Numbered from the stretch's first letter, positions 19,464 to 31,062 are shown. The stretch: 64,000 nt of DNA from Phyllobacterium chamaecytisi (GCF_020164455.1 NZ_JAIQWW010000014.1:111573-175572), one strand, 5' to 3'. A program made the numbers and translations. Notes: generated by a model from the sequence alone, not told the origin.

Positions 19464-21134
19464 TCAGCTGTGCAAGGCGCGCAAACGTGTGGTGTTCAAA
19501 AGGCCCTGTTCTTCGAGGACGGGATACGCCATGGCGGCCAGCAGCGAATTGACCTGTTTCAGATCGCGGATCGTGTCGAGGTGAATCGAGCTCGTCTCGA
19601 CGCTGCGGGTCGTGCCTTCACGAAGGCGGCGGAAGTGCCGCTCGCTGCTCTGCTTTTCAAGGTCGCGCAAGTGATCTTTTTCAAGCACCAGTTGATGGGC
19701 CGTTTCGCGATCACGTGAGACGAGCACATTGAACGCCATACGCGCGTTAGTAAGCACCTTGGCGTGGAAGTTGCTGAGTTCCAGCCAGCCTTCGTCGGTG
19801 AATTTGAGTTTCCGGTCCATCTTTTTCTGCACCAGCGCCAGCATATTGCGGACGATGATGTCGCCGACCTGTTCCAGCTTCACGCAGGCACCCAGCAGCT
19901 CCCGAGCGCGCGCGACTTCGAAGTCGCTCAGAGGCTTCGTCGTCAGCTTGGCCAGGTAAAGCTTGATTGCCGCGTGCTTGCGGTCGACCTTGTCATCAAG
20001 GGCGGACAATTCGTCGATACGCTCCTGTACGGGGTTCTCGTAGAGCCCGATGATCCCGCGCAGCATGATCTCCACGGTCTCGCACACACGCACTGTCTCG
20101 CGGGTGGCATTGGCCAGCGCCAAGCTTGGTGTGTCGAGCACGCTTTCGTCCAGAGCGCTGAGTTCCGCGTGATCAAGCGATTTTGGCTGTTCGACTGGGA
20201 CATTGAGCGCGACGACAGCCTTGGTAACCTTAAGGACAAGCGCGGAAAGCGGAACGCCAGCAAGCAAGATGATGATGTTGAAGAGGATGTGGCCATTGAT
20301 GACCTGATCAGCCGGTGCGGAGCCGAGGAAGGCCACGGATGGCTTGAACGTCAGATAAAGGATCAGGATAACGATGGAGCCAGCCCCACGCATCAGCAGA
20401 TTGCCCATCGGCACGATACGCGTTTGCGGGGCAGCATTGCGGGTCAAAAGCGGTGCGATGAAGGATGAGCCAAGGTTCACGCCAAAAATCATCACGATGC
20501 CGAGTTCCGGCTGGATGAGGCCGCGCGAGGCAAATGTCACCAGCAGCAGCACGGCGGCGATGCTGGAATGGAACAGCCATGTCATCAACGCTGCAATGAG
20601 AAATGCGGTGACGGGATCGGTATTCAGGTAGCCGACGATCACCGGCAGTAATTCACTGTTGCGCAAAGGTTCTGTTGCCTGGCCGGTCATTTCGAGCGAA
20701 AGCACGAGAAGGCCGATGCCGACGAGGATACGGCCCACCTGCCGCCAGTTGCTTCGTTCGGTCGACATGAAGATAACGGTCCCTGCCACCAGGCAGAGCG
20801 GTACCAGCAATGTCAGGTCGAAGCTCAGTATCTTGACGACAAGCGCTGATCCAACCTCGGCGCCCCTCACGGCCATGAGCCCGGCGATGCCGCTGACAAA
20901 ACCGGAACCGACAAAGGAGCCGACCAGAAGACTAACGGCCGTGGAGCTTTGCAGCGCGATGGAAAGCATCAGTCCCCAGAGGACGGCGAGAACAGGATTG
21001 TGCAGTACGCCGCGCAAGCTTTGGCGCATGCGCTCGCCATAGGCGCGCTCGACGCCGGTGCGAACCATGCGTGTCGCCCACAGCAAGAGCGCCACTGCGC
21101 CTGCCAGATGCAACAAAATTGCGGAACCGTTCAC
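19464..21134 (-). CDS. Na+/phosphate cotransporter family protein with PhoU-like tail (556 aa)
   Basis: The N-terminal half is two inverted Na_Pi_cotrans repeats: GLMLSIALQSSTAVSLLVGS and AALMTWLFHSSIAAVLLLVT carry the QSSTA/HSSIA signatures that line the transport site. About eight spans end near residue 310. The C-terminal 230 residues are helical and PhoU-like (ETVRVCETVEIMLRGIIGLY, ELLGACVKLEQVGDIIVRNM). This combination is the bacterial NptA/YjbB type, which moves phosphate with Na+ or exports it. No recognisable Pho box lies upstream. Confidence 0.92.
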   Translation of the reverse strand: MNGSAILLHLAGAVALLLWATRMVRTGVERAYGERMRQSLRGVLHNPVLAVLWGLMLSIALQSSTAVSLLVGSFVGSGFVSGIAGLMAVRGAEVGSALVVKILSFDLTLLVPLCLVAGTVIFMSTERSNWRQVGRILVGIGLLVLSLEMTGQATEPLRNSELLPVIVGYLNTDPVTAFLIAALMTWLFHSSIAAVLLLVTFASRGLIQPELGIVMIFGVNLGSSFIAPLLTRNAAPQTRIVPMGNLLMRGAGSIVILILYLTFKPSVAFLGSAPADQVINGHILFNIIILLAGVPLSALVLKVTKAVVALNVPVEQPKSLDHAELSALDESVLDTPSLALANATRETVRVCETVEIMLRGIIGLYENPVQERIDELSALDDKVDRKHAAIKLYLAKLTTKPLSDFEVARARELLGACVKLEQVGDIIVRNMLALVQKKMDRKLKFTDEGWLELSNFHAKVLTNARMAFNVLVSRDRETAHQLVLEKDHLRDLEKQSSERHFRRLREGTTRSVETSSIHLDTIRDLKQVNSLLAAMAYPVLEEQGLLNTTRLRALHS

Positions 21135-21498
21135 TTGTGATGATCCTGTCGAGTACGGAAAACACGGTAATGCAACTACGCGATTTTAGTTGCGATTCAT
21201 TAAGATAACATATCAATCAAAAAGGGAAAAAATTATGTTCCGGCTAAGAAAAAATGTGTCGCTTTTGGCGTATTGTAACAATTTTATGACAGTTTTGTAT
21301 CGGGCAAATAATCGTTTGCCGGCTTGTAAAAGCTCGGAGTCCGTCGAGAAGCGATTCTACGTGATGAACAGGGGATGACGGGCTTGCCGGACTTCCGCCG
21401 CGTTCTTATTTAATGCAATATGGTTCAAGCCTGATAGATAGAGTTCCAGGCTGCCAAACTGACTTTCCGAAGCGCCAATTTGAAGAACGAAGAGCCGC
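21135..21498. other. 364-base divergent region upstream of dnaG
   Basis: Contains promoters for the Na/Pi transporter and dnaG. GCAACTA/TAGTTGC (21172-21178/21187-21193) is an inverted repeat with an 8-base loop close to the transporter start. The stretch 21190-21300 is AT-rich. The short open frames here lack ribosome sites and codon bias. Confidence 0.5.
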
Positions 21499-23454
21499 AT
21501 GCGATTTCCGCCGTCCTTTCTCGATGAGATCAGGGAGCGTGTACCGATCTCCAGCGTGATCGGGACGCGCGTTTCGTTCGACCGGAAAAAGACCAACGCG
21601 CCGAAGGGTGATTTCTGGGCTTGCTGTCCGTTTCACGGCGAAAAATCGCCGAGCTTCCACTGCGAGGATCGCAAGGGCCGCTACCATTGTTTCGGCTGCG
21701 GCGTTACTGGTGATCATTTCCGTTTTTTGACAGAGCTCGAGGGGTTGAGTTTCCCCGAGGCCGTGCAGCGTGTTGCCGACATGGCCGGCGTGCCGATGCC
21801 GGCGCGCGACGCTGAAATGGAAATACGCGAGGCGAAACGTGCCACGCTCTACGACGTCATGGAGATGGCGACCAAGTTTTTCGAGGAGCAGCTGCAGGCG
21901 GCTGGCGGAGCCAAGGCCCGTGCTTATCTGCGAGAGCGGGGCTTGAGCGCTGCGACGCAGCATTCGTATCGTCTGGGTTATGCGCCCGAGAGCCGCAACG
22001 CACTCAAGGAACATCTGGCATCGAAGAATGCCACCAAGGAGCAGATCGAAGCCTGCGGACTGGTGGTTTATGGCGATGACAAGCCGGTGTCGTTTGATCG
22101 TTTCCGTGATCGCATCATGTTTCCTATTGAGGACTTGCGCGGCCGTATCATCGCCTTTGGCGGGCGAGCGCTGGCACCCAATGCCATCGCGAAATACATG
22201 AATTCCAACGAGACCGAACTCTTCCATAAGGGCAAAATTCTTTTTAACGCCCTGCGCGCCAGAAAGGCAGCGCAACCGCAGGCCGGGCAACCGGCAAAGG
22301 CCGTCATCGCCGTCGAAGGCTATATGGATGTGATTGCCTTGGCGCAGGCCGGTTTCACCCAGGCCGTCGCGCCGCTCGGGACCGCCTTGACGGAAGATCA
22401 GCTCGATCTCCTCTGGCGTATGTCGCCGGAACCCATACTTTGTTTCGATGGCGACAGTGCGGGCATCAAGGCCGCACACCGCGCGATCGATTTGGCGCTG
22501 CCCGTGTTGAAGCCCGGCTTCTCCTTGCGTTTTGCTGTGCTGCCGGAAGGCAAGGACCCTGACGATCTGGTCAAGAGTTCCGGCCCGCAGGCTTTCCAGG
22601 CTGTGCTCGATGATGCTCGACCGCTGGCGGACATGCTGTGGACGCGCGAAACGGCGAGCGGTGTCTTCGACACACCGGAGCGGCGCGCCGAACTTGAAGC
22701 ACGCCTTAAACAGATGACAGCGCTGATCGGTGATGAGAACGTACGGCGCCACTATGCGCAGGATGTGCGTGAGCGTATCCAGCAGTTCTTCGGTTCGAAC
22801 CAACGCAGCAACAATAACTCACGCAATAATAACCAGAACAGTTTCGGTCAGCAGAATGGTTATGGCCAACAGGGCAGGGGCGCAGCCAATGGCCGTTTTG
22901 CGGTTTCCGACAGTCTGGCGCGTTCCGTTTTGGTCAAGACCACGTCGGCAGCGCCTCCCTTGCGCGAGACCGCTATCCTGATGACGTTGTTCAATCACCC
23001 GCGGTTGATCGAGGAGGATTTCGAAACCGTGGTGCGGCTTGAATTCAGCCATCCGGACCTCAAGCGCTTTCATGCGGCCATGCTCAACGCGATGGCCGAG
23101 CATCATGTCGCCAACGGGACAGAGATGCGCAAGGCGATGGTTGATACCAATCATGGCGCCTTGATTGAAGCGCTGGAAGCATTGACGCGGCGTGCGCGCA
23201 TGTGGACCGCGACGGCGGAAGCGGCAGAAGAAGACGCTTTGGAGGCGCTAAAGCAGGCGATTCACTTGCATCAACGCGCAAGCACACTACATAAAGAGCT
23301 GAAAGTAGCTGAAACCGCCTTGGCGAGCGAAGCCACCGATGAAAACCTTAACCGGCTCCTCGATATTCAGAACGATATTCGCAATGCGCAGGCAACTGAA
23401 GCGCTGATCGAAGGGTTCGGAATACCGTCAGGGCGATCGGGCAAGGGGTTTTGA
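21499..23454 (+). CDS. dnaG: DNA primase (651 aa)
   Basis: Synthesises RNA primers for replication. The N-terminal CHC2 zinc finger is seen in CCPFHGEKSPSFHCEDRKGR and YHCFGCGVTGDHF (residues 35-68). The RNA-polymerase/TOPRIM core has RIMFPIEDLRGRIIAFGGRA, AVIAVEGYMDVIALAQAGF and LCFDGDSAGIKAAHRAIDLA (acidic metal site). A Gln/Asn-rich linker (about residues 432-455, NQRSNNNSRNNNQNSFGQQN) leads to the C-terminal helicase-binding domain. It is followed by rpoD, as in the macromolecular-synthesis operon of alphaproteobacteria; rpsU is absent. Confidence 0.98.
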   Translation: MRFPPSFLDEIRERVPISSVIGTRVSFDRKKTNAPKGDFWACCPFHGEKSPSFHCEDRKGRYHCFGCGVTGDHFRFLTELEGLSFPEAVQRVADMAGVPMPARDAEMEIREAKRATLYDVMEMATKFFEEQLQAAGGAKARAYLRERGLSAATQHSYRLGYAPESRNALKEHLASKNATKEQIEACGLVVYGDDKPVSFDRFRDRIMFPIEDLRGRIIAFGGRALAPNAIAKYMNSNETELFHKGKILFNALRARKAAQPQAGQPAKAVIAVEGYMDVIALAQAGFTQAVAPLGTALTEDQLDLLWRMSPEPILCFDGDSAGIKAAHRAIDLALPVLKPGFSLRFAVLPEGKDPDDLVKSSGPQAFQAVLDDARPLADMLWTRETASGVFDTPERRAELEARLKQMTALIGDENVRRHYAQDVRERIQQFFGSNQRSNNNSRNNNQNSFGQQNGYGQQGRGAANGRFAVSDSLARSVLVKTTSAAPPLRETAILMTLFNHPRLIEEDFETVVRLEFSHPDLKRFHAAMLNAMAEHHVANGTEMRKAMVDTNHGALIEALEALTRRARMWTATAEAAEEDALEALKQAIHLHQRASTLHKELKVAETALASEATDENLNRLLDIQNDIRNAQATEALIEGFGIPSGRSGKGF

Positions 23455-23768
23455 CCGAATTGATTCGCTTTTTTCCCACGAATCAGTTGAGTCGGGGTTG
23501 ACGTGGGTCAATAATGACGGAATCAGAGTGCGCGAATTAAAGATATTTCGTCGATGTTTGCGGGTAAAGCGAAAAAACCGGCAAATTCGGCAGATATGTA
23601 GCGTGACGGAATAACAAGGTTAATCCGCCATTAACAGGATTTCGGCTAGTCGATCATTTATACCTTGATGGTGTAGGGGAACCGGTGCGCTGCCGCGCTC
23701 GTTGTTTTCATGCATGAACAAAGCGCCCGTCAGGGGAACAAAGCGAACACCGCTTGGAGATATAGAAT
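23455..23768. other. 314-base intergenic region between dnaG and rpoD
   Basis: TGATTCG/CGAATCA (23461-23467/23479-23485) forms a stem around a T-rich loop just after dnaG. TTGAC-GTGG-GTCAA (23498-23511) is a short palindrome that could be an operator or part of an rpoD promoter. The remainder has no coding signal. rpoD probably has its own promoter here. Confidence 0.5.
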
Positions 23769-25796
<2,028 letters not shown>

Positions 25797-25820
25797 TATT
25801 CTGAAGTCACGACAAACAAA

Positions 25821-25848
25821 AAAAGCCCGGCCAAGTGCCGGGCTTTTT
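25821..25848. terminator. Bidirectional terminator after rpoD
   Basis: AAAAGCCCGGC - CAAGT - GCCGGGCTTTT, an 11-bp perfect stem with A and T tracts, lies between convergent rpoD and the UPF0114 gene. Confidence 0.95.
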
Positions 25849-25862
25849 GTTGTGCAGTTCGT

Positions 25863-26387
25863 TCAGAGCGATGGCTCTTCGGCCTTCTTGTCGCCCTTGT
25901 CCTTCACCATCAGCTTGTCGATATAGGCGAGAAACAGCGCCGAGAACACGAAGGCGAGGTGGATCACGGTGAACCATGTCAGCTGTTCGGTACTGAACTG
26001 GGTCAGGTTCAGAAAGACCTGCAGCAGATGGATCGACGATATGGCGACAATGGTCGATGCCACCTTGATCTTGAGCGATCCTGCATCGATCGTTCCAAGC
26101 CAGTGAACCTCATCGGCTTGATCGAAGCGGCTGACGAAATTCTCATAGCCTGAAATGATGACCATGACGACGAGGCTGGCGACCAGCGCTGCATCGATCA
26201 GGCTGAGCATTTTGAGGATAGTGTCGGTTTCGTTGAGGCTGGTGACTTTGGATACGAAGTCCACCAGCTTGCCGGCGAAAGAGAAAGCATAGATTGCAAG
26301 CGCTGCGGCAAGGCCAAGGTAGAAGACGACCAGGAGCCAGCGCGAGGCGAGGATGATGTTTTCGACGAAGATTTCGAGACGTTTCAT
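25863..26387 (-). CDS. UPF0114 / YqhA-family membrane protein (174 aa)
   Basis: Inner-membrane protein with about four spans. The family signature appears in ENIILASRWLLVVFYLGLAA, ALVASLVVMVIISGYENFVS and KVASTIVAISSIHLLQVFLN. The cytoplasmic tail is charged (MVKDKGDKKAEEPSL). The biological role of the family is unknown. The gene is flanked by terminators on both sides and is probably monocistronic. Confidence 0.92.
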   Translation of the reverse strand: MKRLEIFVENIILASRWLLVVFYLGLAAALAIYAFSFAGKLVDFVSKVTSLNETDTILKMLSLIDAALVASLVVMVIISGYENFVSRFDQADEVHWLGTIDAGSLKIKVASTIVAISSIHLLQVFLNLTQFSTEQLTWFTVIHLAFVFSALFLAYIDKLMVKDKGDKKAEEPSL

Positions 26388-26464
26388 AAAATAAGGGTCC
26401 GGTTGAACAATCGGGCTCAGATCAACAAATAAGCAGGACGGAGCTTAACTCAAGCAACAAACAT

Positions 26465-26496
26465 AAAAAACCCGGGCCTAGGTCCGGGTTTTTTAT
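26465..26496. terminator. Intrinsic terminator between the OmpA-like and UPF0114 genes
   Basis: AAAAAACCCGG...CCGGGTTTTTT with a GGCCTAGGT-type centre (one G-T pair) forms a strong stem with T tract. It lies 14 bases after the OmpA-like gene end on the minus strand and can stop that transcript. Confidence 0.93.
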
Positions 26497-26510
26497 TAAA
26501 AGGGCCGATG

Positions 26511-28538
26511 TCAGTTGCTGGCCACGGGGGCAACCAGCGGTGTGATGCGGCGAATGGCGACGCGGCGGTTCTCCTGTTCCGGGCCGTCGGCTTTGATCTT
26601 CAGATATTGTTCGCCATAGCCCTGGGTAGCCATGTTTTCCGGCGGAATATCGAAGACATTGGTCAGAGCCTGGGCCACGGATTCTGCTCGCCTGTCCGAA
26701 AGGACAAGGTTTGCCTGGTCGGACCCGACGGCGTCGGTGTGACCCTCGATCAGGAAAGTCTCGGCGGGATTCTTCTTGAGGATTTGCGCCATGGCCTTTG
26801 CAACGCTTTCAATGTGGCTGATCTGGTCTTCGCCTACATCCGCAGAGCCGAACTGGAAGGTGATCGTATCGAGATCGACGCGGCGAACCTTGTCGCGGAT
26901 GCGTGCCGAGCGCTTGACCTCGTCGATCGAATAGATGCGTTCGACCCGTTCCACAGGCGGCTGTTCGAAGAAATCGTACACCTCTTCCTGAGGCGCCTCT
27001 TCCGCGTCCAGAATATAATCACGAACCGGCATATTGAGTGCGAGCGGCGGCAAGTCATCACCTGGATCACGCCATTCCTGACGTTCCTCGCGGTCGTAGT
27101 CGGGCGTGTATGTCAACACAACCTCGTGGCCGTCCGGCATGACGCGTGAGCGCCGGATCACATCGCCATAGCGATTGCGGATCGTGACAATCTGCACTCC
27201 ATTGTCGCGCACGATGGTTTCTCTCGTACGGTTACGAGGCAAATCCTCGTAATAGACGTCCTTCGAGTCGCGTGACATACGTGGCCGGTCGGAGCTCTCG
27301 ACGTAGACGTTGTTGTCGATATTGACGACGGTCCGGTCTCCAAATTTCTTGACTACCTGTACATCTCCTGGACGTTCATCAGGCCTGCGGTCCTTGGTGC
27401 GGGTACCTTTTTCGGTGAGGACGGAATCGATCTTGACGGGAGCAAGCTCCTGTTGAACATCCGCATCGTTCTTTGGCGCTGCGACGGCAGGCTGCCCGGC
27501 AACGGGTTTTTGATCCGCAGGCGATTCGGCGGTTTGCCCCTGTTTGGCCCCGCCAGCAGGTGGCCGTTTCGCGCTGTCGAGTGCTGGAGCAGCGTTTTCC
27601 GGTAAAGGCGAAGCTTCCTGCTGCGCAGCTTTGCCGGTAGCTGGGTCGAGTGGCTTGGCTTCCTTGGTGGTCGGCTCTGCGGGTGTTGCCTGCGACGGCT
27701 GTTCAGCGGTAGCGGGCGCGTCGGGTGCAGGAGCTGCCGGCGTTTCCTTGGCAGCCTTATCAGTTGCCTTCTTCGCTTCTTCGGCGGCTTTATCGGTTTG
27801 CTTGTCCGCTGCCTTTTGCGCACTATCAGTCTTCTTGCGAGCTTCGTCCTCGGCGGCTTTTTGCGCTTCGGCAGCCTTATCGGCTTCCTGCTCGGTGGTT
27901 TTCTTGACCTTTTCCGTCTCCTTGGCGGTTTGCTTCTCGGCCGCCTTTGCAGCATCGGACTCTGCCGCTGCCTTCTTTCGCGCGTCCTCTTCTACAGCTT
28001 TTTGCTGCTTGGCAGCTTTGTCGGATTCTGCTTCGGTAGCCTTTCTTGCTTTTTCGGCCTGCTGCGCCGCTTCCTTTTCGGCAGCTTTTGCAGACTTGGC
28101 TTCCTGTGCGGCTTTCTGTTTGGCTTCTTCTTCTATCGCGTTTTGTTGTTTCGCGGCTTTGTCAGCTTCCGCATTCGCAGCGCGCTTTGCCTCTTCAGCC
28201 TTCTGTTCATTTTCCTTTTCGGCAGCCTTGGCGGCTTGATCGGCCTGATGTTTCGCCTGCTCTTCAGCCTTCCGCTGTTCCTTCGCTGCGGCTTCTGTTT
28301 CATCAGCGGCACGTTTCTTTGCTGCTTCTGCCTGGTGGTCGCCGCCCTTGTGTTTCTTCAGCTCCTCGACAGGTTCTCCCGCCTGAGGCGCGGTCTCTTC
28401 CGCCTGCGCCAGCATTAGCGAGGGTACATTGCTGTTTGAGGAGATGAAGGGCCGGTTGATCGGGGCTTGTTCTGCCATTGCCGCCGGTGAAGAAAAGAGA
28501 ATCGCCGTCGATGCAAAAAAGAGTGCTGTCCGTTTCAT
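26511..28538 (-). CDS. OmpA-family protein with long Ala/Lys/Glu coiled-coil region (about 675 aa)
   Basis: Signal peptide MKRTALFFASTAILFSSPAAMA, then a roughly 200-residue, highly repetitive Ala/Lys/Glu/Gln segment (units such as KAAEKEAAQQAEKARKATEA), predicted as a rigid periplasmic helix. A Pro/Ala-rich linker follows. The C-terminal OmpA peptidoglycan-binding domain has ITFQFGSADVGEDQISHIES, FLIEGHTDAVGSDQANLVLS and GYGEQYLKIKADGPEQENRR (the Asp and Arg that bind diaminopimelate). The middle part (QVVKKFGDRTVVNIDNNVYV) occurs in related Rhizobiales proteins. ATG 28538 is preferred because CAGGGATGAAC precedes it. It probably tethers envelope layers across the periplasm. Confidence 0.88.
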   Translation of the reverse strand: MKRTALFFASTAILFSSPAAMAEQAPINRPFISSNSNVPSLMLAQAEETAPQAGEPVEELKKHKGGDHQAEAAKKRAADETEAAAKEQRKAEEQAKHQADQAAKAAEKENEQKAEEAKRAANAEADKAAKQQNAIEEEAKQKAAQEAKSAKAAEKEAAQQAEKARKATEAESDKAAKQQKAVEEDARKKAAAESDAAKAAEKQTAKETEKVKKTTEQEADKAAEAQKAAEDEARKKTDSAQKAADKQTDKAAEEAKKATDKAAKETPAAPAPDAPATAEQPSQATPAEPTTKEAKPLDPATGKAAQQEASPLPENAAPALDSAKRPPAGGAKQGQTAESPADQKPVAGQPAVAAPKNDADVQQELAPVKIDSVLTEKGTRTKDRRPDERPGDVQVVKKFGDRTVVNIDNNVYVESSDRPRMSRDSKDVYYEDLPRNRTRETIVRDNGVQIVTIRNRYGDVIRRSRVMPDGHEVVLTYTPDYDREERQEWRDPGDDLPPLALNMPVRDYILDAEEAPQEEVYDFFEQPPVERVERIYSIDEVKRSARIRDKVRRVDLDTITFQFGSADVGEDQISHIESVAKAMAQILKKNPAETFLIEGHTDAVGSDQANLVLSDRRAESVAQALTNVFDIPPENMATQGYGEQYLKIKADGPEQENRRVAIRRITPLVAPVASN

Positions 28539-28755
28539 GTTCATCCCTGTCTCGCGTTTCTTGTCGTTGAAACACGTCAAATGTTTGTGATCGCAACCTT
28601 GTTCCCGTTTGTGGCAACCGTTTGTCCGGTGCGATCCCGATTAGCAATGGATGAAGGATTGCAGGGGCAGCCTGTATCTCAAGTGAAGACGCTGTTCATC
28701 CCGCGTTCATGTTTAAAACGTGGACGCGGCGGCGTCCGGGATGTATTTGAGCCGC

Positions 28756-29211
28756 ATGCCTCAAGAACCGTTCTGGAAAACGAAGACTCTGGATGAGCTG
28801 AACCGCTCGCAATGGGAGAGCCTGTGCGATGGTTGCGGACGCTGCTGTCTGCACAAGCTGGAAGACGAGGACACAGAAGAAATCTATTTCACAACAGTGG
28901 CTTGCACCTTGCTGGACGCCGGTACGTGCCAGTGCTCAGACTATACGCATCGCAAGAAAAAGGTGCCGGATTGCGTATTCCTGACACCCGAGATCGTCCG
29001 GACAGTCGATTGGTTGCCGGAGACGTGTGGTTACCGTCTGATCGATGAGGGGAAGGATCTTTATTGGTGGCATCCGCTTGTTTCAGGAAACCCCGAAACA
29101 GTCCATGAAGCCGGGATCTCGGTGCGTGGCAAGATCACCGCGTTTGATCACGAAATGAAAGAGGACGAAGATTATTTTGATCATATGATGCGGGAAAAAT
29201 TGCCATCCTGA
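28756..29211 (+). CDS. UPF0260 / YcgN-family Cys-rich protein (about 151 aa)
   Basis: Matches the YcgN (UPF0260) family: [80 protein letters not shown]. Conserved cysteines (CxxCxxCC ... C ... CxC ... C) resemble the Zn- or FeS-binding YkgJ pattern. ATG 28741 is an alternative start five residues upstream, and neither has a strong ribosome site. The protein is cytosolic and its function is unknown. Confidence 0.9.
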   Translation: MPQEPFWKTKTLDELNRSQWESLCDGCGRCCLHKLEDEDTEEIYFTTVACTLLDAGTCQCSDYTHRKKKVPDCVFLTPEIVRTVDWLPETCGYRLIDEGKDLYWWHPLVSGNPETVHEAGISVRGKITAFDHEMKEDEDYFDHMMREKLPS

Positions 29212-29354
29212 GCGATTTCCAAGTGAACGCTGTGTGAATGAGGCATTGAGGATTTGTTCAGATCGTCTGTGGAACAAAGGGCGCCTGTCCGGTTTTCAGA
29301 ATGTCTGAAAACACTTCCCCCAATTCCCGGACAATCAAACAGGAGAACGCTCAT

Positions 29355-29696
29355 ATGGCTAGTCTTTCACTCAAGTTGCTTGCAGTCGGTGCTGCAATCA
29401 GCATCGGTGCCATCCTCGGCGCAAACACATCGTTCGCGGCACCACCCGTTGCCTCACCGATCGTGGTCCAGCATGGAACAACTTCCGCCCCCCTCGTCGA
29501 TGTCCAATATCGCTATGGCCATCGCCCATATCGCGTTTGCACTCCGGGTCAGGCTGCCAGCAAGGCGAGCCGCATGGGGATCCGCAACCCACGGGTAGTC
29601 GTTAATCGCAATGTTGTTCGTGTAACTGGATGGAAGCGGGGTCTACGCACTGCCGTCGTGTTTGCCCGTGCACCTGGCTGCCCGTTCATCCGCTAA
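29355..29696 (+). CDS. Small exported basic protein (113 aa)
   Basis: ATG 29355 follows CAGGAGAACGCTCAT. A signal peptide (MASLSLKLLAVGAAISIGAI ... SFAAPP) is followed by a basic mature region with VDVQYRYGHRPYRVCTPGQA and KASRMGIRNPRVVVNRNVVR. The mature part has two cysteines and a C-terminal GCPFIR. Proteins of this pattern are common and uncharacterised in Brucella relatives. Probably periplasmic. A terminator follows. Confidence 0.8.
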   Translation: MASLSLKLLAVGAAISIGAILGANTSFAAPPVASPIVVQHGTTSAPLVDVQYRYGHRPYRVCTPGQAASKASRMGIRNPRVVVNRNVVRVTGWKRGLRTAVVFARAPGCPFIR

Positions 29697-29756
29697 TAGC
29701 CCATCTCGAAAGTCTACTGCGGCGGTCATCTGACGCTGTTTTCTGCCACAAGAAAC

Positions 29757-29784
29757 AAAAAGGGTGCCGACTGGCACCCTTTTT
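29757..29784. terminator. Bidirectional terminator
   Basis: AAAAAGGGTGCC - gactg - GGCACCCTTTTT, a strong stem with A and T tracts between the convergent small exported protein and BP26-like genes. Confidence 0.93.
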
Positions 29785-29805
29785 CATTTCCGACGATCGA
29801 CCTGA

Positions 29806-30534
29806 TCAATTCAATTCGAACGTGACGTTGACATTCACATTATAGGTGTTCTCACCTGTGGCTACGGGAACTGAATCCGCGGGTGCGGCCGCCATCATCT
29901 TGGCTTGGCCCATCGGCATCGGGCGAGGGCTGTAGGACTGCTCGCTGATCTCGATCACTTTGCCCAGACCAACATCTGCAGCTTCCGTCAGGGTCTTCGC
30001 CTTGGCCAATGCATTTGCAACGGCGTTCTTGCGGGCTTCTTCAACAATTGCCTCGGGTTTGTCATTGGTGAAGGTGAGGTTGCCGCCCTGATTGACGCCA
30101 AGCGTCACGGACTGATCGAGAATGTCGCCAACCTTCTTCAGATCACGCACGCGTACAGTCAAAGAGTTGGAAACAGCGTAGCCGACGATCTTCGGCGCTT
30201 CCGGCGGTTGTGTATTATCCTTGTTGTCCGGGTAGACATAACGAGGCTCGATGTTGAACCCTGACGTCTGCAGGTCGCGTTCGGCGATGCCTGCCTTCTT
30301 CATTGCGTCGAGAACCTTGGCCATGGCTTCATTGTTAGCCGTCAGCGCTTCGCGCGCGGTAGGCTTCTCCTGCAGCACCACCAATGAAATAATGGCCATG
30401 TCCGGCGCTGATGCCGCTTGGCCCTCGCCAGTAACGACAATGCGCGGACGCGGTGTTTCGTCGGCCAACGCGGCGAACGGCACTGCCATCATGGCGGTTG
30501 TCGCAAAGGCCAGGCTCAGAAATTTCGATGTCAT
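29806..30534 (-). CDS. bp26: SIMPL-domain periplasmic protein, BP26/Omp28-like (242 aa)
   Basis: Signal peptide [20 protein letters not shown] with cleavage near ALADE. The SIMPL/DUF541 domain has [40 protein letters not shown] and [31 protein letters not shown] at the end closely resembles the Brucella immunodominant antigen BP26 (Omp28), which forms channel-like oligomers. The symbol is by similarity recalled from that protein. The role in the cell is not established; an envelope/periplasmic location is expected. Confidence 0.9.
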   Translation of the reverse strand: MTSKFLSLAFATTAMMAVPFAALADETPRPRIVVTGEGQAASAPDMAIISLVVLQEKPTAREALTANNEAMAKVLDAMKKAGIAERDLQTSGFNIEPRYVYPDNKDNTQPPEAPKIVGYAVSNSLTVRVRDLKKVGDILDQSVTLGVNQGGNLTFTNDKPEAIVEEARKNAVANALAKAKTLTEAADVGLGKVIEISEQSYSPRPMPMGQAKMMAAAPADSVPVATGENTYNVNVNVTFELN

Positions 30535-30680
30535 GGATATCTCCCCGAATAAGATGGAGCTGCTGCGTCGCAGGTGATTATGGGTGGATTAGGGCAAAAG
30601 GCAAAACATTCGAAGACCTATGCATTTTATGCATCCAAACAGTTTCTGAGGCGTTTCCTTTGCAACTAAAGGAGCATGAC

Positions 30681-30974
30681 ATGTCTGGCAGAGAACCCAA
30701 GAACAGTCCTGAACGCATTGAGCCCCGGGAACCGGCATCGGATATGCCCATCGAAACGCCGGATTGGGAGGATATCGGAACCGGCGAAGCGGAGATGCAA
30801 GCCGACGATGAGCTTGCCATTCTGGGTGAACGGCAGGTCGAACCGGAAGATGCAGGTCTTTCGGAGGAAGATGACGATAATCCGTACCAGGAAAGCGACG
30901 AGGCCCTGCCCGATGATGAGGAGGAGGCGGAGATTTCGCGCGATCCGGAACGGGAAGGGCGTCGCTTCGAGTGA
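30681..30974 (+). CDS. Small, very acidic hypothetical protein (97 aa)
   Basis: ATG 30681 has a strong AAAGGAG ribosome site 7 bases upstream; the longer upstream frame has none. The protein is rich in Asp/Glu (SEEDDDNPYQESDEALPDDE, EEEAEISRDPEREGRRFE) and Pro, with no Cys, no signal and no hydrophobic segment, so it is probably disordered and cytosolic. No family recognised. Confidence 0.7.
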   Translation: MSGREPKNSPERIEPREPASDMPIETPDWEDIGTGEAEMQADDELAILGERQVEPEDAGLSEEDDDNPYQESDEALPDDEEEAEISRDPEREGRRFE

Positions 30975-31033
30975 GCGGCCTCCACGACGGAAGAAGCCAC
31001 TCGGTATTCCTGTTCCCACTCTGCACATAGGTC

Positions 31034-31062
31034 TTGACTAAAATACAAATGTTCAATATTCG
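31034..31062 (+). promoter_or_regulatory. Sigma-70-type promoter with operator-like element, upstream of the SAF/Aco genes
   Basis: TTGACT (31034-31039), 17-base spacer, TATTCG (31057-31062). The spacer contains ACAAATGTTC (31045-31054), part of a 19-base stretch (31042-31060) that is 17/19 identical to one in the promoter at 36550-36580. ACA-AA-TGT is a short inverted repeat. A repressor bound here would block polymerase. Confidence 0.65.

Noticed and set aside
21406..22803. 465-codon frame opposite dnaG
   Set aside because: dnaG is unmistakable on the other strand; the minus frame has no family features.
27544..28239. Long open frame opposite the OmpA-like gene, rich in Ser/Ala/Phe
   Set aside because: It is the antisense of the repetitive Ala/Lys/Glu region; the bias of that region keeps several frames open. 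No ribosome site or known fold.
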